DNA of 49,104 nucleotides from contig NXFV01001581.1 of NCBI GenBank assembly GCA_002803225.1, forward strand, positions 1-49,104, written 5' to 3'. The notes beneath the pieces are model-generated. The model saw nothing but the letters and a program-made list of their open reading frames with translations. It was not told the origin of the DNA and made no database searches. Positions 22,264 through 34,989 of this stretch are shown here, in pieces. Position 1 is the first letter of the stretch. Each line of letters starts with the position of its first letter. Source of the stretch: Gamarada debralockiae. Lineage: Eukaryota; Ascomycota; Leotiomycetes; Helotiales; Hyphodiscaceae. The translations under genes and the position numbers were made by a program.

Positions 22264-23885
22264 AGGTGAAAATGGAGAGGAGAGTATGATATTGACACTG
22301 TGATGGAAATTAACGACTTACGACTCGAGACGGCCTGGGTTTGAGATTGATGAGAAATGGAATGAGTCGATGTATTATAGATTTGGTCAGATGGAGGCAT
22401 CGATTAGGGAATTGGGGTAGCAGAGAATGGGAAGAGACTCAGGCTGCTACGGCGTTCAGTAAGCTGATGACACCTTTCATAACCTCTACTTGTACCCGTG
22501 GCACGGCGCTTCATAGGTCAAAGATGAGCAATCAATACGTTTTATTTGGCGCAGATCAGATATTCCGTTCTGCAGCCGATGAAAGTAAGAATCTTGAGGA
22601 CTAGCGCCTTCGTTTAATTTGGCCATAAAAGTTGTCAGCCTCGTCGAACTTGCCTTCATTTCACCCCAATGCGCTCTCAAGTCTCCTGTATTCGTAGAAT
22701 ACTGCTTTTCTGCGCCGTTCGTCGAGAATTATCGTCTCGGCGACCATTTGTTTCTCCGCTTAGTCCCAGCGTCTAGAACATAAGAATATAAAGACCACAC
22801 GAACGGCGAAGTTCCGGGAAATACCCTTCCCCTTGGCACATTTCTTCGACCAGTGAGTTTCTGACATCTTTCAATTGGTCGCCTTTGCCATTTTGAGTCG
22901 ATAATAGCCTTCCAAATGTCTAATCTTCCCACCAAGCCCGGCGTCGCAATGCCTGGGAGCTGCCATTGGGAAGCGAAAGGCTGATGGTTCAACAGGAATA
23001 AAGGATCCACGAACCACGTGAGTCTCGCTGAATATGATAATGAAGATAATTAAGACGTGAAGAGTCCAGTGCTTGCGACCAAATAAAGTGCAGCCTTAGG
23101 AGACATCTTGTCTTACACCCAGGGAGGGGGAAAAGTCCGCCTTTCTTTTTTCCGTTGAACAATCTCTCTTTCGCGTTGTCAGGCATAATCCTTCATCCTC
23201 ATTCGATTCGACCATTTTACAAATTGATAAGTATGGAGAGTGTCATGAATGGAATAGGGCGTCATGCCATAATATTGATCTGGATTTCCTCCCATCTAAA
23301 TACATCCATCCCACCTTTCACGCTATGCCAGTAGCGGTACATACGCGTATGGCTTCCTCCAAAGAATCCATAAAGTGCCCAAAAACATATCCATCCATAT
23401 AGGAACAAACCCCAGCCGCCGCCCAAACGTCCAGATGATCCATCCATCTGAATCTCTTGAATTGTACAGTACAGATAATAGACAAAGGAGATTGGGTTTC
23501 CATTTTTCGCTGTGAAGCAGTTCTTGCTCGCTTTCTCGATCAAACTTGTATATAGTGCAGTCTATAGGGGGTATTTAGAAAGATAATGAAAACAGGAGAT
23601 ACGCGCTCATCTATGGCGTTCTCATTTGATGAGGGGTATGAAGTTATCAAAAAATGGAAAATGAGCGGTTTGAAAAAGGGACAATGAACGCGGCGCCGAA
23701 ATGTACAAGCTGTCCCCACCCCAAAAGCGTTTTGAATGCGCAAAAGATAATAAACTGATGTGACAAAGGAACGGCTTGAATGCTGAGAGCCCCATGCCCC
23801 CAAAGATCCCCAAACACCATGCAATGTAGATGCGATAAGATTTTTTCCTCCACGTGATTTACATACGGACAAGTATCGTGCTCGT
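22264..23885. other. Convergent intergenic region, 1.6 kb
   Basis: It lies between the 3' ends of dcl2 (plus) and ime2 (minus). The minus-strand frames are short, mutually overlapping and without domains. No gene, repeat or element was recognised. Confidence 0.5.
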
Positions 23886-26342
23886 CTAGAAACGGTTTTG
23901 TGCTGCGAATATGGAGGCCGCGGCAGATGCAGCCCATTCATTCTCGTAATCATAAGGCGGCGTCGATGACTGTTTATTGTTTGTTGGTGCCTTCGTAGGG
24001 GTCACGTTGGAGAGGCCTTGTCCGAAGAGAACAGTGTTGCCACTCGCAGACGGTGAGGGGGTCGGATAGGGATTCGACAGGCCCAGGTTGCTATTCGACT
24101 GGCGGAGTGGTTGTCGATTGTCATTCTGGATCGAGTTCCGGTCCATCCGTTTCATAGCCTTATGCGTGTTCGACAAAACTTCGTCGAGCAGCTCATCCTC
24201 CTCGTCAGGTGTGTCGTACTGGCGGACCCCATGTGTTTGGCCTCTTCGAGTTCTGCTTGAGATTGGGCCGACGCCGCCACCGCCTCGCAAGTTGTCAACT
24301 GATCGAGGTTGCTGTTGAGGTAGTGAATGGTGACGCTTTAAAACGCTGCTCGGTGTGGCTACATGGCTAGGTGGCACGGGTGCACCGCCTGTCTGTGGTG
24401 AGTCGAGATTTTGCTGGACATTCCGTAACGCCTTATCTAGAGCCTCGTACGTATCAACCTTTTGGGCCGGACTAGGGAGCTGACTGGGATCAAGAGCCAT
24501 CGACGATCTGTTGCTAGCCCATGGTCCACAGCCTGCTTGAGCTTCGATATCCATAGACTTTGGTGAGATGGGGGTCTGAGATTGGCGACCGGAAAACCTC
24601 CTCGCTCGTTTCCTCAGATGCGAGAAGAAACTCTCCTTTTGCCCATTTGGTGGAGATGCAAGACCACTGTTGCCATTCAGGGCCATTTCTGCCTGTTGTC
24701 GATGTATCTCCGCATAATGATTGTTGCTGGAGGCTACCGAGAGTTGTCGGCCAATCTTCTTCGCGACCTTGTCATCCATGTTCGACGTTCGTCCAGCGTT
24801 GGTATAGGCATCACTGTACGATGGCGTTCTGCTGCTGGCCTGAGCTGTAACAGCATCTGATAAAGGTGAGATAGGTTTGATTGTTGGGAGGATGGGCATA
24901 GGAGCGACATTGGAAGGGCCATTGTTCCAAGTGGATCGTTTTGAGGCTTGCGGTCGCGTCTTAGCAACGGGGATATCATTGACAGTCGCGGCATGCACAG
25001 GCGAAGGCCGAGGAGTAATGTTCTCCTTACCAGCAGGCTGTGGTGCCGCATGCGTGCTGTCGGTCCTGCTGATGAGAGATTTTCTGAACCACGAAGGCTT
25101 CGATGTCGAGGTTGGGGTTGTTTCTGTAGAATCCTTCGAGCCACGATAACTGAGGTCAGAGTGTTTACGGCCCAGCATCCTCGAAGCGGATGACTTCGGC
25201 CTTAATGGGTCGACGGCATCTGCGAAGAATTCATGTGCAAGAGCTTGGGTTGATGTAGGTCGACACTTAGGATCCCACATCAAACACCACGTGACGAAAT
25301 TGCTCAGTGATGCCGGCCATTGTGGCGTCTGTAGTATCGTGTCCATGGAGTGTGGTGCCATCTTTGGGAAGGAGAATCCGAGTTTGCCAGCCAGTCGAGT
25401 TCCCTCTCTCCAATCTCCACCACCGACTCGTACACCAGCTTTGTTGTACCAATTTCCTGGACTTCCCATGATCTCGCAAACTCTCCAAACTTGGTCCACC
25501 TCATTTCCTCCGGGGAATAAGGGCTTCAATGTTGCAATTTCAACGGCCATCGCTCCAATAGCCCAAATATCTACGGGCGCCGAGTACTCTCCAGCTCGTA
25601 GTAGGACTTCAGGTGCTCGGTACCAACGAGTCGAGACGTAGGTTGTGTATGGCAGTTTTGAATGCGTCTCCCTCGCAAGTCCAAAGTCTGCAATCTTCAC
25701 GGTGTAGGTTGGGGGTGTTGATGGAGGAGTGACCAGTGCCGAGTATCGACGGAAGGAATTCCCTGATTCTTGTTGCGCTGATGTCGAGACGAGGATGTTT
25801 TCGGGTTTGATGTCGCGATGAAAGAAGTGGTGTGCATGGATATGCTCCAAGCCTTGCATTATCTGGAAGAGAATACTTTTGACGCTGCCTGTATCAAGGC
25901 ATTTGTGGTCCCGAGCCTTCATCAACTGATATAAATTTCCATCCATGTACTCCATGGCGATGTGGAGCTTCTTGCTGAAAGGATCCAGGAAGATATCTAA
26001 CGCAGGGACGAGGTGGTGATGAGGAGGAAGCGTTCTTAAGAAGACAACTTCTCGTAGTTCTAGACAAGGTGCAAAGGATTCGAAGTTCTTCTTCATAGTC
26101 TTGATCGCAATCTAGATTGAACGGTCAGCTCCTGCTACGATATTGCCATATCTAGCTATGCTTACAATAGTGCCACGTCGTGCAACATTAGAGCCTGCTG
26201 AACGAACTCGTGCAAGAACTACGCTGCCGAAACTGCCATCCCCAATGTCCTTCAAGACTTCGAAACGGTCCTCCAACGCGGTGCCTGTCGTACTTTGAGG
26301 CGTTCCCGACCCTCGATGGGCCAAATCGTAAGCGACTGTCAT
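23886..26342 (-). CDS. ime2: Ime2/MAK-family serine/threonine protein kinase
   Basis: A CMGC kinase related to yeast Ime2, which drives meiosis and in filamentous fungi also restrains or shapes sexual development. Exons 26342-26166 and 26111-23886 join in phase 0 across a 54-nt intron (GTAAGC, GCTGAC, TAG) to give 800 aa. The Gly-rich loop is GDGSFGSV (34-41), the ATP lysine Lys63 (AIK), the catalytic loop HRDIKPEN (157-164), and DFG is at 201-203. A Thr-Thr-Tyr activation motif (215-217) precedes VSTRWYRAPE, as in the RCK/MAK group. An insertion of about 25 residues (ending TPPSTPPTYTVK) sits between the catalytic loop and DFG. The long C-terminus is Ser/Pro-rich and likely disordered. It is divergent from the Stc1-domain gene, with a 5-kb gap upstream. 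Confidence 0.92.
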
Positions 26343-29300
26343 GATCGAGCAGTATTGAAAGGATCGTGTAAATAAATGTTCGTGCAAATCGAGATGGTCG
26401 ATCTGTTGATGCGACAATCAACGGCGATGCTATCGAGGACAAATGTTAGCAACGAGTTCACCATTTCGTAGATCGACGACCCAAAAGACGTAAATAGAAG
26501 AATTCTCACCTAAATTGCCGTCGAGGAGCTCTTAGAAAAGAGCTCACAACAGTCACCGTTGCATTCAGGCGATATCAAGGTCGAAGACTGATTCGGGGGA
26601 ATAGATCGAGGGAGGTGTGGGATAGAATCAAGTGCGGAGTTCGAGGGCTGATTTCGACGTGATAGATGTATCGGATAGAAGTATAAGGAGAGTATGAGGA
26701 GGTCGAGAAGATGTGAAGAAGTTGTAGAAGGGTCCAAGCCTAGAGAGTCAGGAGCCGTTCCCAGAAAGCCGGAGTGCGGGTCCTGACCCGCTGGCTCGTG
26801 GTCGATCACAAGAGGATGGCCTCCGCGAAATTTTTGGTTAGCGTGGGAGTGATAGGGGAAGGTCGATGTTGAATTGGCGTTTTGTAGGTAATTTTGCTGG
26901 CACCGTGGGGGATGGTTGTTGCTTTTCGAGGTGGAAGTCGGCGCATAAGGGGAGATCAGAAGAAACGCGCGTGTCGCATGAAGTTGGAAGTTGAGTCTTC
27001 GAAACGGCAGCTTCACCCACGAAATCCCTCTTTTCCTTGGTGAAAATATTACGAGAGGAGTGAGGAATATCCTTCTCGAAGCCAGTAAATTATTGGCAAT
27101 TCCCCGGCATGAAGCTGAAGAGCTCGGGAGCTTGAATTTAAAATGCCAATTTCGCTAGAGCAAGATCCACAGGCAGGAGAACTCGGCAGCCGTTGAGGTG
27201 AGATGCCGGGGTGGGTTCGTTCCAAAATTCAATGCGAATCGCAGGCGAGAGAGTGATGCGTAGGGGAGCGTGGAGCTGCTCTTGTTCGAGATAGCAAGCA
27301 ATCGGATCGTAATTGTTGAATTTAACAATAGGGAGAGTAGTATTGAGGTGACTCGGAGTGGTCGGGCTTGGGGGGCATGCCAGTTTTGTTGCTCAGGTCG
27401 TTGTGATGCCAACACAGCGGCGATATTATTCGACACGACGCGAGACCAAAGTCACCAGAGACTGGAGAACAATCGCGTCGTTGACGCAGTAGTAATTGAT
27501 GATTAAGAAGCTTGCTTTTCTTGCGCGCTTTTGAATCGATGAGTGAGAGCAGAGTCAGATTAATTGATAAAGAAAGTGATCTGTCGTCAAGGAAGGACAA
27601 CAGAAAAATTATTATTATTACGTGGTATGTCGGGGAGTACAAGTATTTTGGTACGAACGCGAGTGTGGGTGACGGTCACTACAGTATGTGGGCGAAGTCA
27701 GATTTTGGAGAGATGTACCAGTTGAACACCAGTGAGGCGTGGCCAGTAGTGGACTGAAGGATGCGACGACGACACTCTCCGAGTCTTTTCTTTGATTTGC
27801 CTCCAGAGCCGGCTGTTATCGCGTCCTACGTACAATTTTTACTCGAGCCTCTCACGTTCACGATGTCCTCCCTTTTTACAGGTTCAAATTCAAACTATTA
27901 TTACCAGTCCCCTTGCCCTTGTTAGCAGCAATTGCCGTTGAACTCAGGGTCGACTGCTGCGCAAATTGCCAAATTTTACCCCAAATAGTCCGCACTCTGC
28001 ACGACCCTACCCTCGAAAAAGGCTGTGAAATGAGGCAGGGTCGAGAGGGCCAATTCCTTGTGCCTTCTGGAACCTCTGAAGCACACAGTGATGGTGTTAA
28101 TAATAGAAATTAAGTGGGTGAATTATTTACAACGTTGATGCTGCAAAACAATGCGGATCTCAATGCCCCTCGACAATGCATACTGTGCCTTCGTAAAAAG
28201 TACTCTGAAGAAATGCTCCCGAGTTGCTGATGTTTCGACCAGAACGGCCTTCAACCTCAAATCGAGATCCTCCAATGTTCGGCTTGTTTCGAACGATCAA
28301 TGCAGAGCGCAGGCCAGTCTCGATTGGGCAGGACAGGACGCTGAAGAGAGTTGCTATGGCCCCAAATGGGTGTGCAAATGCGTGCACTAACTGTGATTTT
28401 GGTTTCGCAACCACCCGGAGACTGAAGTGATGAAGTCCTACAGCCCTAAGCAATCATGTTTCTCTTAACTTACATGTACAAGAGCGATCAGCGATACGTT
28501 TCAATCGTTCTGTTCTCTTGAAGCTTTTCCCTCCATCTCCAGACGGCCGGTACATAGAATTTTGGCTATCTTCCTGCTTCGGAAACTGCGGCCTTATCCG
28601 CCGCCCCTTTTTCGCGTCACCAATTTTCCTGATCTCCAAAAAGACATCGACCGTTAATTTGCTTTTTCGTATTAGCTCTGCTTAACCTTGTCTGTTCCTG
28701 TCCGAGGCTGCTGGGAATTGGCTCGGGTACCTGACCACTAATGTACCTTTCAGCAGATTCATATTGGGTACGCTTCCCTGCCTGAGTGCTAGCCTTTCCG
28801 TCATCCGCTGTCGACGGCTCCATACTGTTTATGGGTCGGCGCGCATTTGGTCTGAAGCCAAGTTTCAAGGTTCTCCTTTCCAACTTTTGCCGTCTACCGC
28901 ACTGGTCAAAAGAGAGATCATGCAATCACCTTCTAGCCAACCTCTCGTATCAAAAGAAATCTGCATGGGGTGTGAATTCATGCAAGGGTCCTTCTTGATT
29001 CCAATCACCACGAGATCTCGATGATTTGCCACATCCTCGGCACTTGCCAATTGGTGAGATTGGAGAGCAAGGGGTGTGCCAACTTTGCATGAGTCAAAAC
29101 GTCCGATCCTTGTCCTAGCTGTCGATGACGATCGGGTGGTTGCGTTTCACCCTGCAGAGGGCCTTGCCCAAGTCCACTGCACCGGGTTCTGGAACCCGTT
29201 CTCCAGGCGAGCGCCTGAAAGGGGTGCATATCGCCACATGGCAGCTTAAGTCGAAGCGGTGTAACCAAAATATGGAAAAGCTCTTTCAATGCCGTACAAA

Positions 29301-30056
29301 GGTCCTCTTTGCTGGATCAGTCCTCGAAGTTGAATCTGCTTGAGTGAAGTAGAATCGGAGGCATTGAAGTAGCGGTCTAGCGATACCGCCTCTAACGGAC
29401 GTACAGTGAATAATGTTGGCTCAGCACCGGATCTCCCCAAAAGCTCAATCACTCACCGTAGTCGAAGCTTTCAGGGAGGAATTTTAGCCCTTCCGTAATT
29501 TGTCAATCCTTCAAAGGCTTTGAACATTGTGAGTCTTCTATTCAAGTCAGTGCAGTATTCGAATTCTCTGTTTTGATAAAGACGGGAACGACAAAGAGTA
29601 ACTTGAAAGTTTGAAGACTCGTTGTCTAAATGGAGGTCAAGACACTTGTTTGATCGCCAACTCAACAAGATGCCTTCTCATTCGGGTTGTGAGGCCTTTC
29701 CTTTGGTTGGTCTTGAGCATGCCCTGAGGTCCCTCGGGGAAGAACAATGCTGGGAGAACTGCCACCCAAGAAACGCTCTGTAAAATAATTGTTGGCTCTC
29801 CTCCCGAGGACTGGAACGGGGATATGATCATGAATTCTAAAATCAAATAGAACTCTGGCCTACTTGCAAACATCCGCGCTTTCTTGAAGTTTTGGTTGGC
29901 TGCCCCGGTACCTCCGTATGCAGTTGTCAATGCATCCATTCAGGCTACCGGGCCACGTTTGTTGAAGACTCTCAGCGAGCAAAAGGTATTCAATCATTCC
30001 ACTGATGCAATATTCTAAAGACCATTAACGTCATCTCAAATCTCGCTCGTTTTTTA

Positions 30057-30410
30057 ATGAAATTTCCTACTTTGGACAGCAACATCGAACTTCGCATTTG
30101 CCCTCCAATTGTGGCACAGTGTGAACTACCACAAGACACATCATCAAAGGTTGTGAAAACATTACCTGATAACTTGGCGTACTACTCAATGAAAGATTCA
30201 ATTTCTGTCCCGTCGCGACTCTACAGCGTTTGCGCATCTCAGCTTCGGACACATGCCTTGCCGTCTCTTCTGAAGGATTCATTCCCATTGAGCGAATACT
30301 TTACGCGTCAAACCCTCAACAGACAAACTAGAGTAAAGAGTTCCACTGAAGCAAACGAGAGAGCTGTACTTGAGGTTTCTAAGTCTTTGGTCTCCCCTTT
30401 ACATCTCTAG
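30057..30410 (+). CDS. Small hypothetical open frame in the ime2/stc1 gap
   Basis: An ATG-initiated frame of 117 codons with no recognised motif, signal peptide or membrane segment. It overlaps minus-strand frames and could be chance or part of the long leader of the gene downstream. Listed only because it is among the longest frames in the gap. Confidence 0.12.
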   Translation: MKFPTLDSNIELRICPPIVAQCELPQDTSSKVVKTLPDNLAYYSMKDSISVPSRLYSVCASQLRTHALPSLLKDSFPLSEYFTRQTLNRQTRVKSSTEANERAVLEVSKSLVSPLHL

Positions 30411-30499
30411 ACAGCCTTGTCAAAAGTCTCGTCTTGATCACCCTACGCGTTATCATCGACTCAAATATCTCAGGGGCGATTAGTCCAATCTCAAAGAAC

Positions 30500-31335
30500 T
30501 GCAAGCGCAGGAAATCAGCACTCCTCAGTCGTGCTTGCCGATTTGGAAAATGCATCCCAACTTCCTCGCTTAATTCGACTACAAAACCTACCGTCAACAC
30601 AATCCGAGTCACTCTTCCCAATTACAAACTCAACAATTCTTCTTCTTTAAGTCGAGTTTCGACCATCGTCAAGACCTCGAGCTTGACGTGGTCGAACTCT
30701 ACCTTCGACAGCTCCGACCCTTTTCCACCATACCTCTTTGATAATCAGCTCGTCGCACTTTCAGACGCGTCCAAGTTAACCTTCCCCTTTTCTTCCACCT
30801 TTAATACTCGTTAGGTTCCCGGAGGCTTTCAACTTCTACAGAACTTCGACCTGCATCAACGCGTTGTTTCCCCCCAAACCTTCGAACCCCAACAGACGTT
30901 CGCCAACTCCATCGAGGTTCGTTCGTCAATTTCAGCAAGGCTCGACAACTTCATCACTTCGAACTTTGTCCTACCCAAGACACGCACGTCAAGGACAAAT
31001 CCACCTCATATCACTCCACTTTCAAGTTCCGCTTGTCAACCTGTCTTTCACCGCGCTTCACCTTTGTTCCTTCTCCTGGATTGAGCGATTCATTTCCTCG
31101 CCTTGGTTGAAAAATCCATTCGTTCACCTGAACTGAACAATCACCTCTCGTCTACACTACACGCGTTTACTCTTCGCGTCTTTCCCCACAATCTTCTCCA
31201 AAGCCTCCACCACCTCAATCATTCATCTCATTTGAACTCATCACCGCACAACATCGCTGACCTGCAAAAACATCAGTTTCGATTCTGCAACCTACCTGAA
31301 CCCAACATAGGTCATCAATTTGACCCTAATTCAAG
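30500..31335 (+). promoter_or_regulatory. Pyrimidine-rich leader upstream of the Stc1-domain gene
   Basis: The plus strand is strongly enriched in C and T (runs such as CTTCCTCGCTT, CTTCTTCTTT, CTTTCCCC) up to the ATG at 31336, a pattern often found around transcription starts of fungal genes. Several short ATG frames would act as upstream frames if the leader is transcribed. Confidence 0.4.
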
Positions 31336-32804
31336 ATGCCTCCCATGGGTAACTATTCTCGGGACTTCAATTCCGAAGAGTAAGTTCTCGCCTTCATTTC
31401 ACAACATTTATCACTTCTGAACAGCTGCTAACCAATACTATTAGTCTCAAGAAGGTTGCAATGCCTCAATGGTAAGTTGACGCCCCATTTCTCCAATCTT
31501 CTCATACCTGCAGCTGACACCAATCAGGTTTCCTTGCAAGGAATGCGGTCGTGATAAGGCGCCTGCCTCGTATGCAAACAAACACATCAAAGACTATCAA
31601 TTCCGGAAGTTCACCAACCCTAGCCATGTACCTACTGCTCGCAACACCAGCATGAAATGCCGAAAATGCACTGGTGAGCAAGTCCACGAGCTGAAATGCC
31701 AAGGTCAATGCGGTCTATGGAAGCCGCTTGATGATTTTTCCAAGAACCAGAGAACTCGCGGAGAGAATGTAGGTGCAGTTCACTATGAATAAGGCGCCTC
31801 AATGAACAAGTATGTTTACTATTCATGTGCTGACTATACCTCTGCTAGTGGTGCAAGGAGTGTATTTCGTGGAAGGAAAGTCTCGAACCCGGTACTGTCG
31901 CCCAAGCTGCTCCGGGCACGGAATTGGCGCCTGATGAGAACAACGACATTCAAGAAGGGTTTTCTTTCGGAATGTACGATCCTGAGGAAGGTTATGGTGG
32001 CGATGATGATGTGAGCATCTTTCCCAATCTTTCACTCGAATTGAGCGGACTGACTAGGCACAGGACGTTCCTCCCGACCCACGCTGGCAATTTGAGACAA
32101 TGACCATTGCTGACAGCACTGCAACTCCTACGGGCCCCGTTGCTGCTTCTACTGGTGCCTCCATGGCTTCCGGTTATGTTCCCCCTCATCTCCGGGGTCG
32201 TCAAGGAACTTCCACCGCCACGGCAACTCCTTCGGTAGCTCCATCTACTGCTATTGAGTCAAACGCTCCCAGCTACGTCCCGCCACACTTGAGAGGCATA
32301 CCAACCGCAAGTTCTGCCCCTGCCAGTCAGTCGGAGAACGCTCGTATCTACCCTCCACCCAGTGGAATGAGCTCAACCTCATCGGCCAGTAACCCATTTG
32401 AGGATAGTGACACCGCCACCACCTCTGACACTGTCAGTCGCCCGGTCCAGTATACTGGTTGGGACCCTTCCGGCCAGCCGCATATCCAGTACCGACTTCC
32501 ATCAGGCACAACCACTGCAACACCTCCGCTTGATGCTACTCCGGCTCCCGCTTCTCTTCCTGTTGCCCCAGTTTCTGCTTCCCGACCTTCGACAACAACT
32601 CAACAAACCCGAGCCAATGGCAACTGGGCCAAGGCTGTATGCAAGAATTTGACGTCTTTGGATAAAGACTCGGTTGTTAACTGTGTCTAATAGGTCGGTA
32701 TGCGCAATGGAGGCCATAAATATACCCCAAAGCCACCTGCTGCTAGACTACCTCGTCGGGCTAACCGTGGTTTCGATAGCGACGGATCGGCTGACGAGAT
32801 GTAG
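31336..32804 (+). CDS. Stc1-domain zinc-binding protein with duplicated YVPPHLRG motif
   Basis: In fission yeast Stc1 bridges Argonaute and the Clr4 methyltransferase complex, linking RNAi to H3K9 methylation; Pezizomycotina have several proteins with this domain, mostly unstudied. Six exons (31336-31379, 31445-31471, 31528-31768, 31849-32010, 32064-32636, 32694-32804) give 385 aa. Residues 24-120 hold paired cysteine motifs: FPCKECG (Cys27, Cys30), MKCRKCTG, LKCQGQCG, then LWKPLDDFSKNQR and WCKECISW. All five introns have GT donors, AG ends and consistent phase. After an acidic stretch (DEEGYGGDDD-like) comes a Ser/Thr/Ala/Pro-rich tail containing YVPPHLRG twice (196-203 and 229-236), an octamer close to the YIPPHLR of DDX3/Ded1 helicases. 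It ends in a basic then acidic tail. Domain identity is firm; a role in silencing is inferred. Confidence 0.85.
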
Positions 32805-34989
32805 TCATCAGGTTCTGTCGGTCATTGAACATTCTTCGCTCTAGAGATGATGATAGCTTTACTGCGTTACTGAATTCTTTGCTTTCCCTTCTTTCTTTCA
32901 TAGCTGCGATAATTTCCCGTGGTTTCCAGAGAAACGTGCAATTCTTCGTATTTCTTTCCTGCCTCACTCGACCTCACCAGATATTGCAGAGATGACGGAG
33001 CTTGGCACTGAAATCACAGCACATTGAGTGAAACGAGGTTCATAGCAATTCAACTCATAGATGATAAATTCAAGTTCTCTCAGTGAATAAACAGCATGTG
33101 AAGAGAAAACCTCATCAAGCCTTCTCTTCATGCCTGAGCTTACACAAGCAGCCAATGAATGGCCACTGAAGAAGCTCCTCAAGTAGCAGGGCTACCGGGA
33201 CATGGAATCTTTCTCATCCCACTCAGGTTCAGCGATCGAAGAACTGACTAAGGCTCTTGATTTGAAACCCTGAAATTAAGAGGTATCTTACCCTTTAATT
33301 TGTCTAGGGAACAGGTGGTCTTCTCATCGTTTTAAGCAAGCACAATGATTGTACCTTTACTATGCAATTCATTTCCTTAAAGATCCTGAGAATATACCGT
33401 TAATAACACCAAGATGGGTATGTACAGTTATCGTTCATTCTTTTTATATGAGCGATTGCAAGCCCAATGGTTCAACAGATTTGATCACTTGTTCGATGTG
33501 AAGGATTGAAGACACAGTGCCACTCAGAGAGGAGAGTGCTTCTTGAGTCAATGCCTTTCTGATCGATCTACATGGCTGAGTGATTAATATGCTGTGTACT
33601 AGTAGCACGGATGTCTCGATTACCCCTCATTCTTATGCCACTTTTCGAGAAGGAGGATTGTTTGCTTGGCAGCCTTACTTGCGTTGTGGTCCTTTCATTG
33701 CTTGTCTGATACAGCAGAAATGGGGTTATGACATATGAATATCCGTTTGGTGGACTGGATTCCAACGGGCTGATTCATTTGAGTTATTCGGGTTTACTCA
33801 TGTCTCCCGTTTGAACGGTTCTAGTCGGGAGATAATCACAGACTTGCAGGTCGAGCAGGCTCCCCCTGTTTGGACGACAATAATTACAACCATGCAGAAG
33901 TAGACAGCTTACCTAGGGCTGTTCGAAATTTCTCAACTAGAGTAGATGATGAATGGCTGCAAATTTCTACAGCACTGTCAAAGGGGTTATCCTCTCAAGC
34001 AGCATGATCCTTGGCTGATATTGAAATCGTAGGAGGGTATCACACGCCTCACTCGGCCTCGGAGGAAAGGGTTCAAGAGGAGGGGAAAGTTGTCAAAACG
34101 TTAAACGGTGCCGTTCCGTGAGGCCACCGATGTGGCCTCGGGGACCATTTGGAACCAATCACACACCACCCACCCAATCCGCGAATAGTACGGGCTTCCT
34201 CCTGCGTCGTCATGCTGTTTCTCAGCCACAAATCGATTTGATTTGAGGGTATGGGGGTTCAGAGCTTTGCCACATGCTCGAGAAGAGCCATGGTTTGAAG
34301 TTATGAAACAGGTCTCATTAGGCAGTGATCTGCAAGGAATACTGACGTCGATGCATCCTCTAGCAAGCAGCTCAGCACGTTCCAAGTAGCTCGCAGTCGC
34401 CTTCTTGTCTGTCAAGGCTGTGCAAACTAGAACCTTAGGAGCTCGGTTTCCATAGCCCGTTCTCAGAGCGTGCAGGGTCCCCCGCTGTCTAGGCAAGTAG
34501 GGTTCGAGGATATGCAACCTACAGTAGATATGACATACACGGAGATCTTTCCTTAAGATAGCTTCTAAAACTGCTCCTCGGAAAGAAGGTCATGAGTTCG
34601 CAGGAGCGGGTAAATAATCAGAAGAAATTTCAAATGAAGATCGGATGGGGACGAGTTACGCCCTGCACAGCGGGGCTATTCTTGCAAGGGTGCAGTATGA
34701 AGAGAGCCATGTTTGCTTTTGAGCCGAGTTGACACCACCTCCATTATAACAAACATTCCTACAAGGCGCATCCTATTCCCTCACCGAGCAGTCCCAATTA
34801 CAAACCCTCCTCGAATTCAGCGAGTTATCTCCTCGCATTGTAGGTAACGAAATTCGCGCATCCGATTTACTCGGCTGTTCCTTGAAGGCCGACTACAAGG
34901 ACGCTTATCATCTTTGCGGGAAAAAAGAAGAGACCTCCACACACCACAGACGCTCGATAAATGAGGTGACCATACAGCCTCGCCTCATC
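32805..34989. other. Intergenic region, 2.2 kb
   Basis: Only short frames are seen. The largest, 34101-34517 on the minus strand (138 codons), has no motif I recognise and no splice partner. The right end should hold the promoter of the DUF7514 gene. Confidence 0.45.

Larger units (their letters stand above)
26343..31335. other. Five-kilobase gap between divergent ime2 and the Stc1-domain gene
   Basis: No recognised gene. Small frames occur, such as 29637-29939 (minus, 100 codons) and 30057-30410 (plus, 117 codons), without domains I know. The last 800 bp or so before the Stc1-domain ATG is pyrimidine-rich on the plus strand with several short upstream frames, resembling a long 5' leader. 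Long regulatory regions and leaders are usual for ime2-type regulators, so it may be control sequence rather than gene-free filler. Confidence 0.45.

Noticed and set aside
29637..29939. Minus-strand 100-codon frame in the large gap, considered as a transposon or transporter relic
   Set aside because: No catalytic motif, terminal repeats or membrane pattern could be identified.
34101..34517. Minus-strand open frame of 138 codons before the DUF7514 gene
   Set aside because: No recognisable family, no splice structure; not called a gene.
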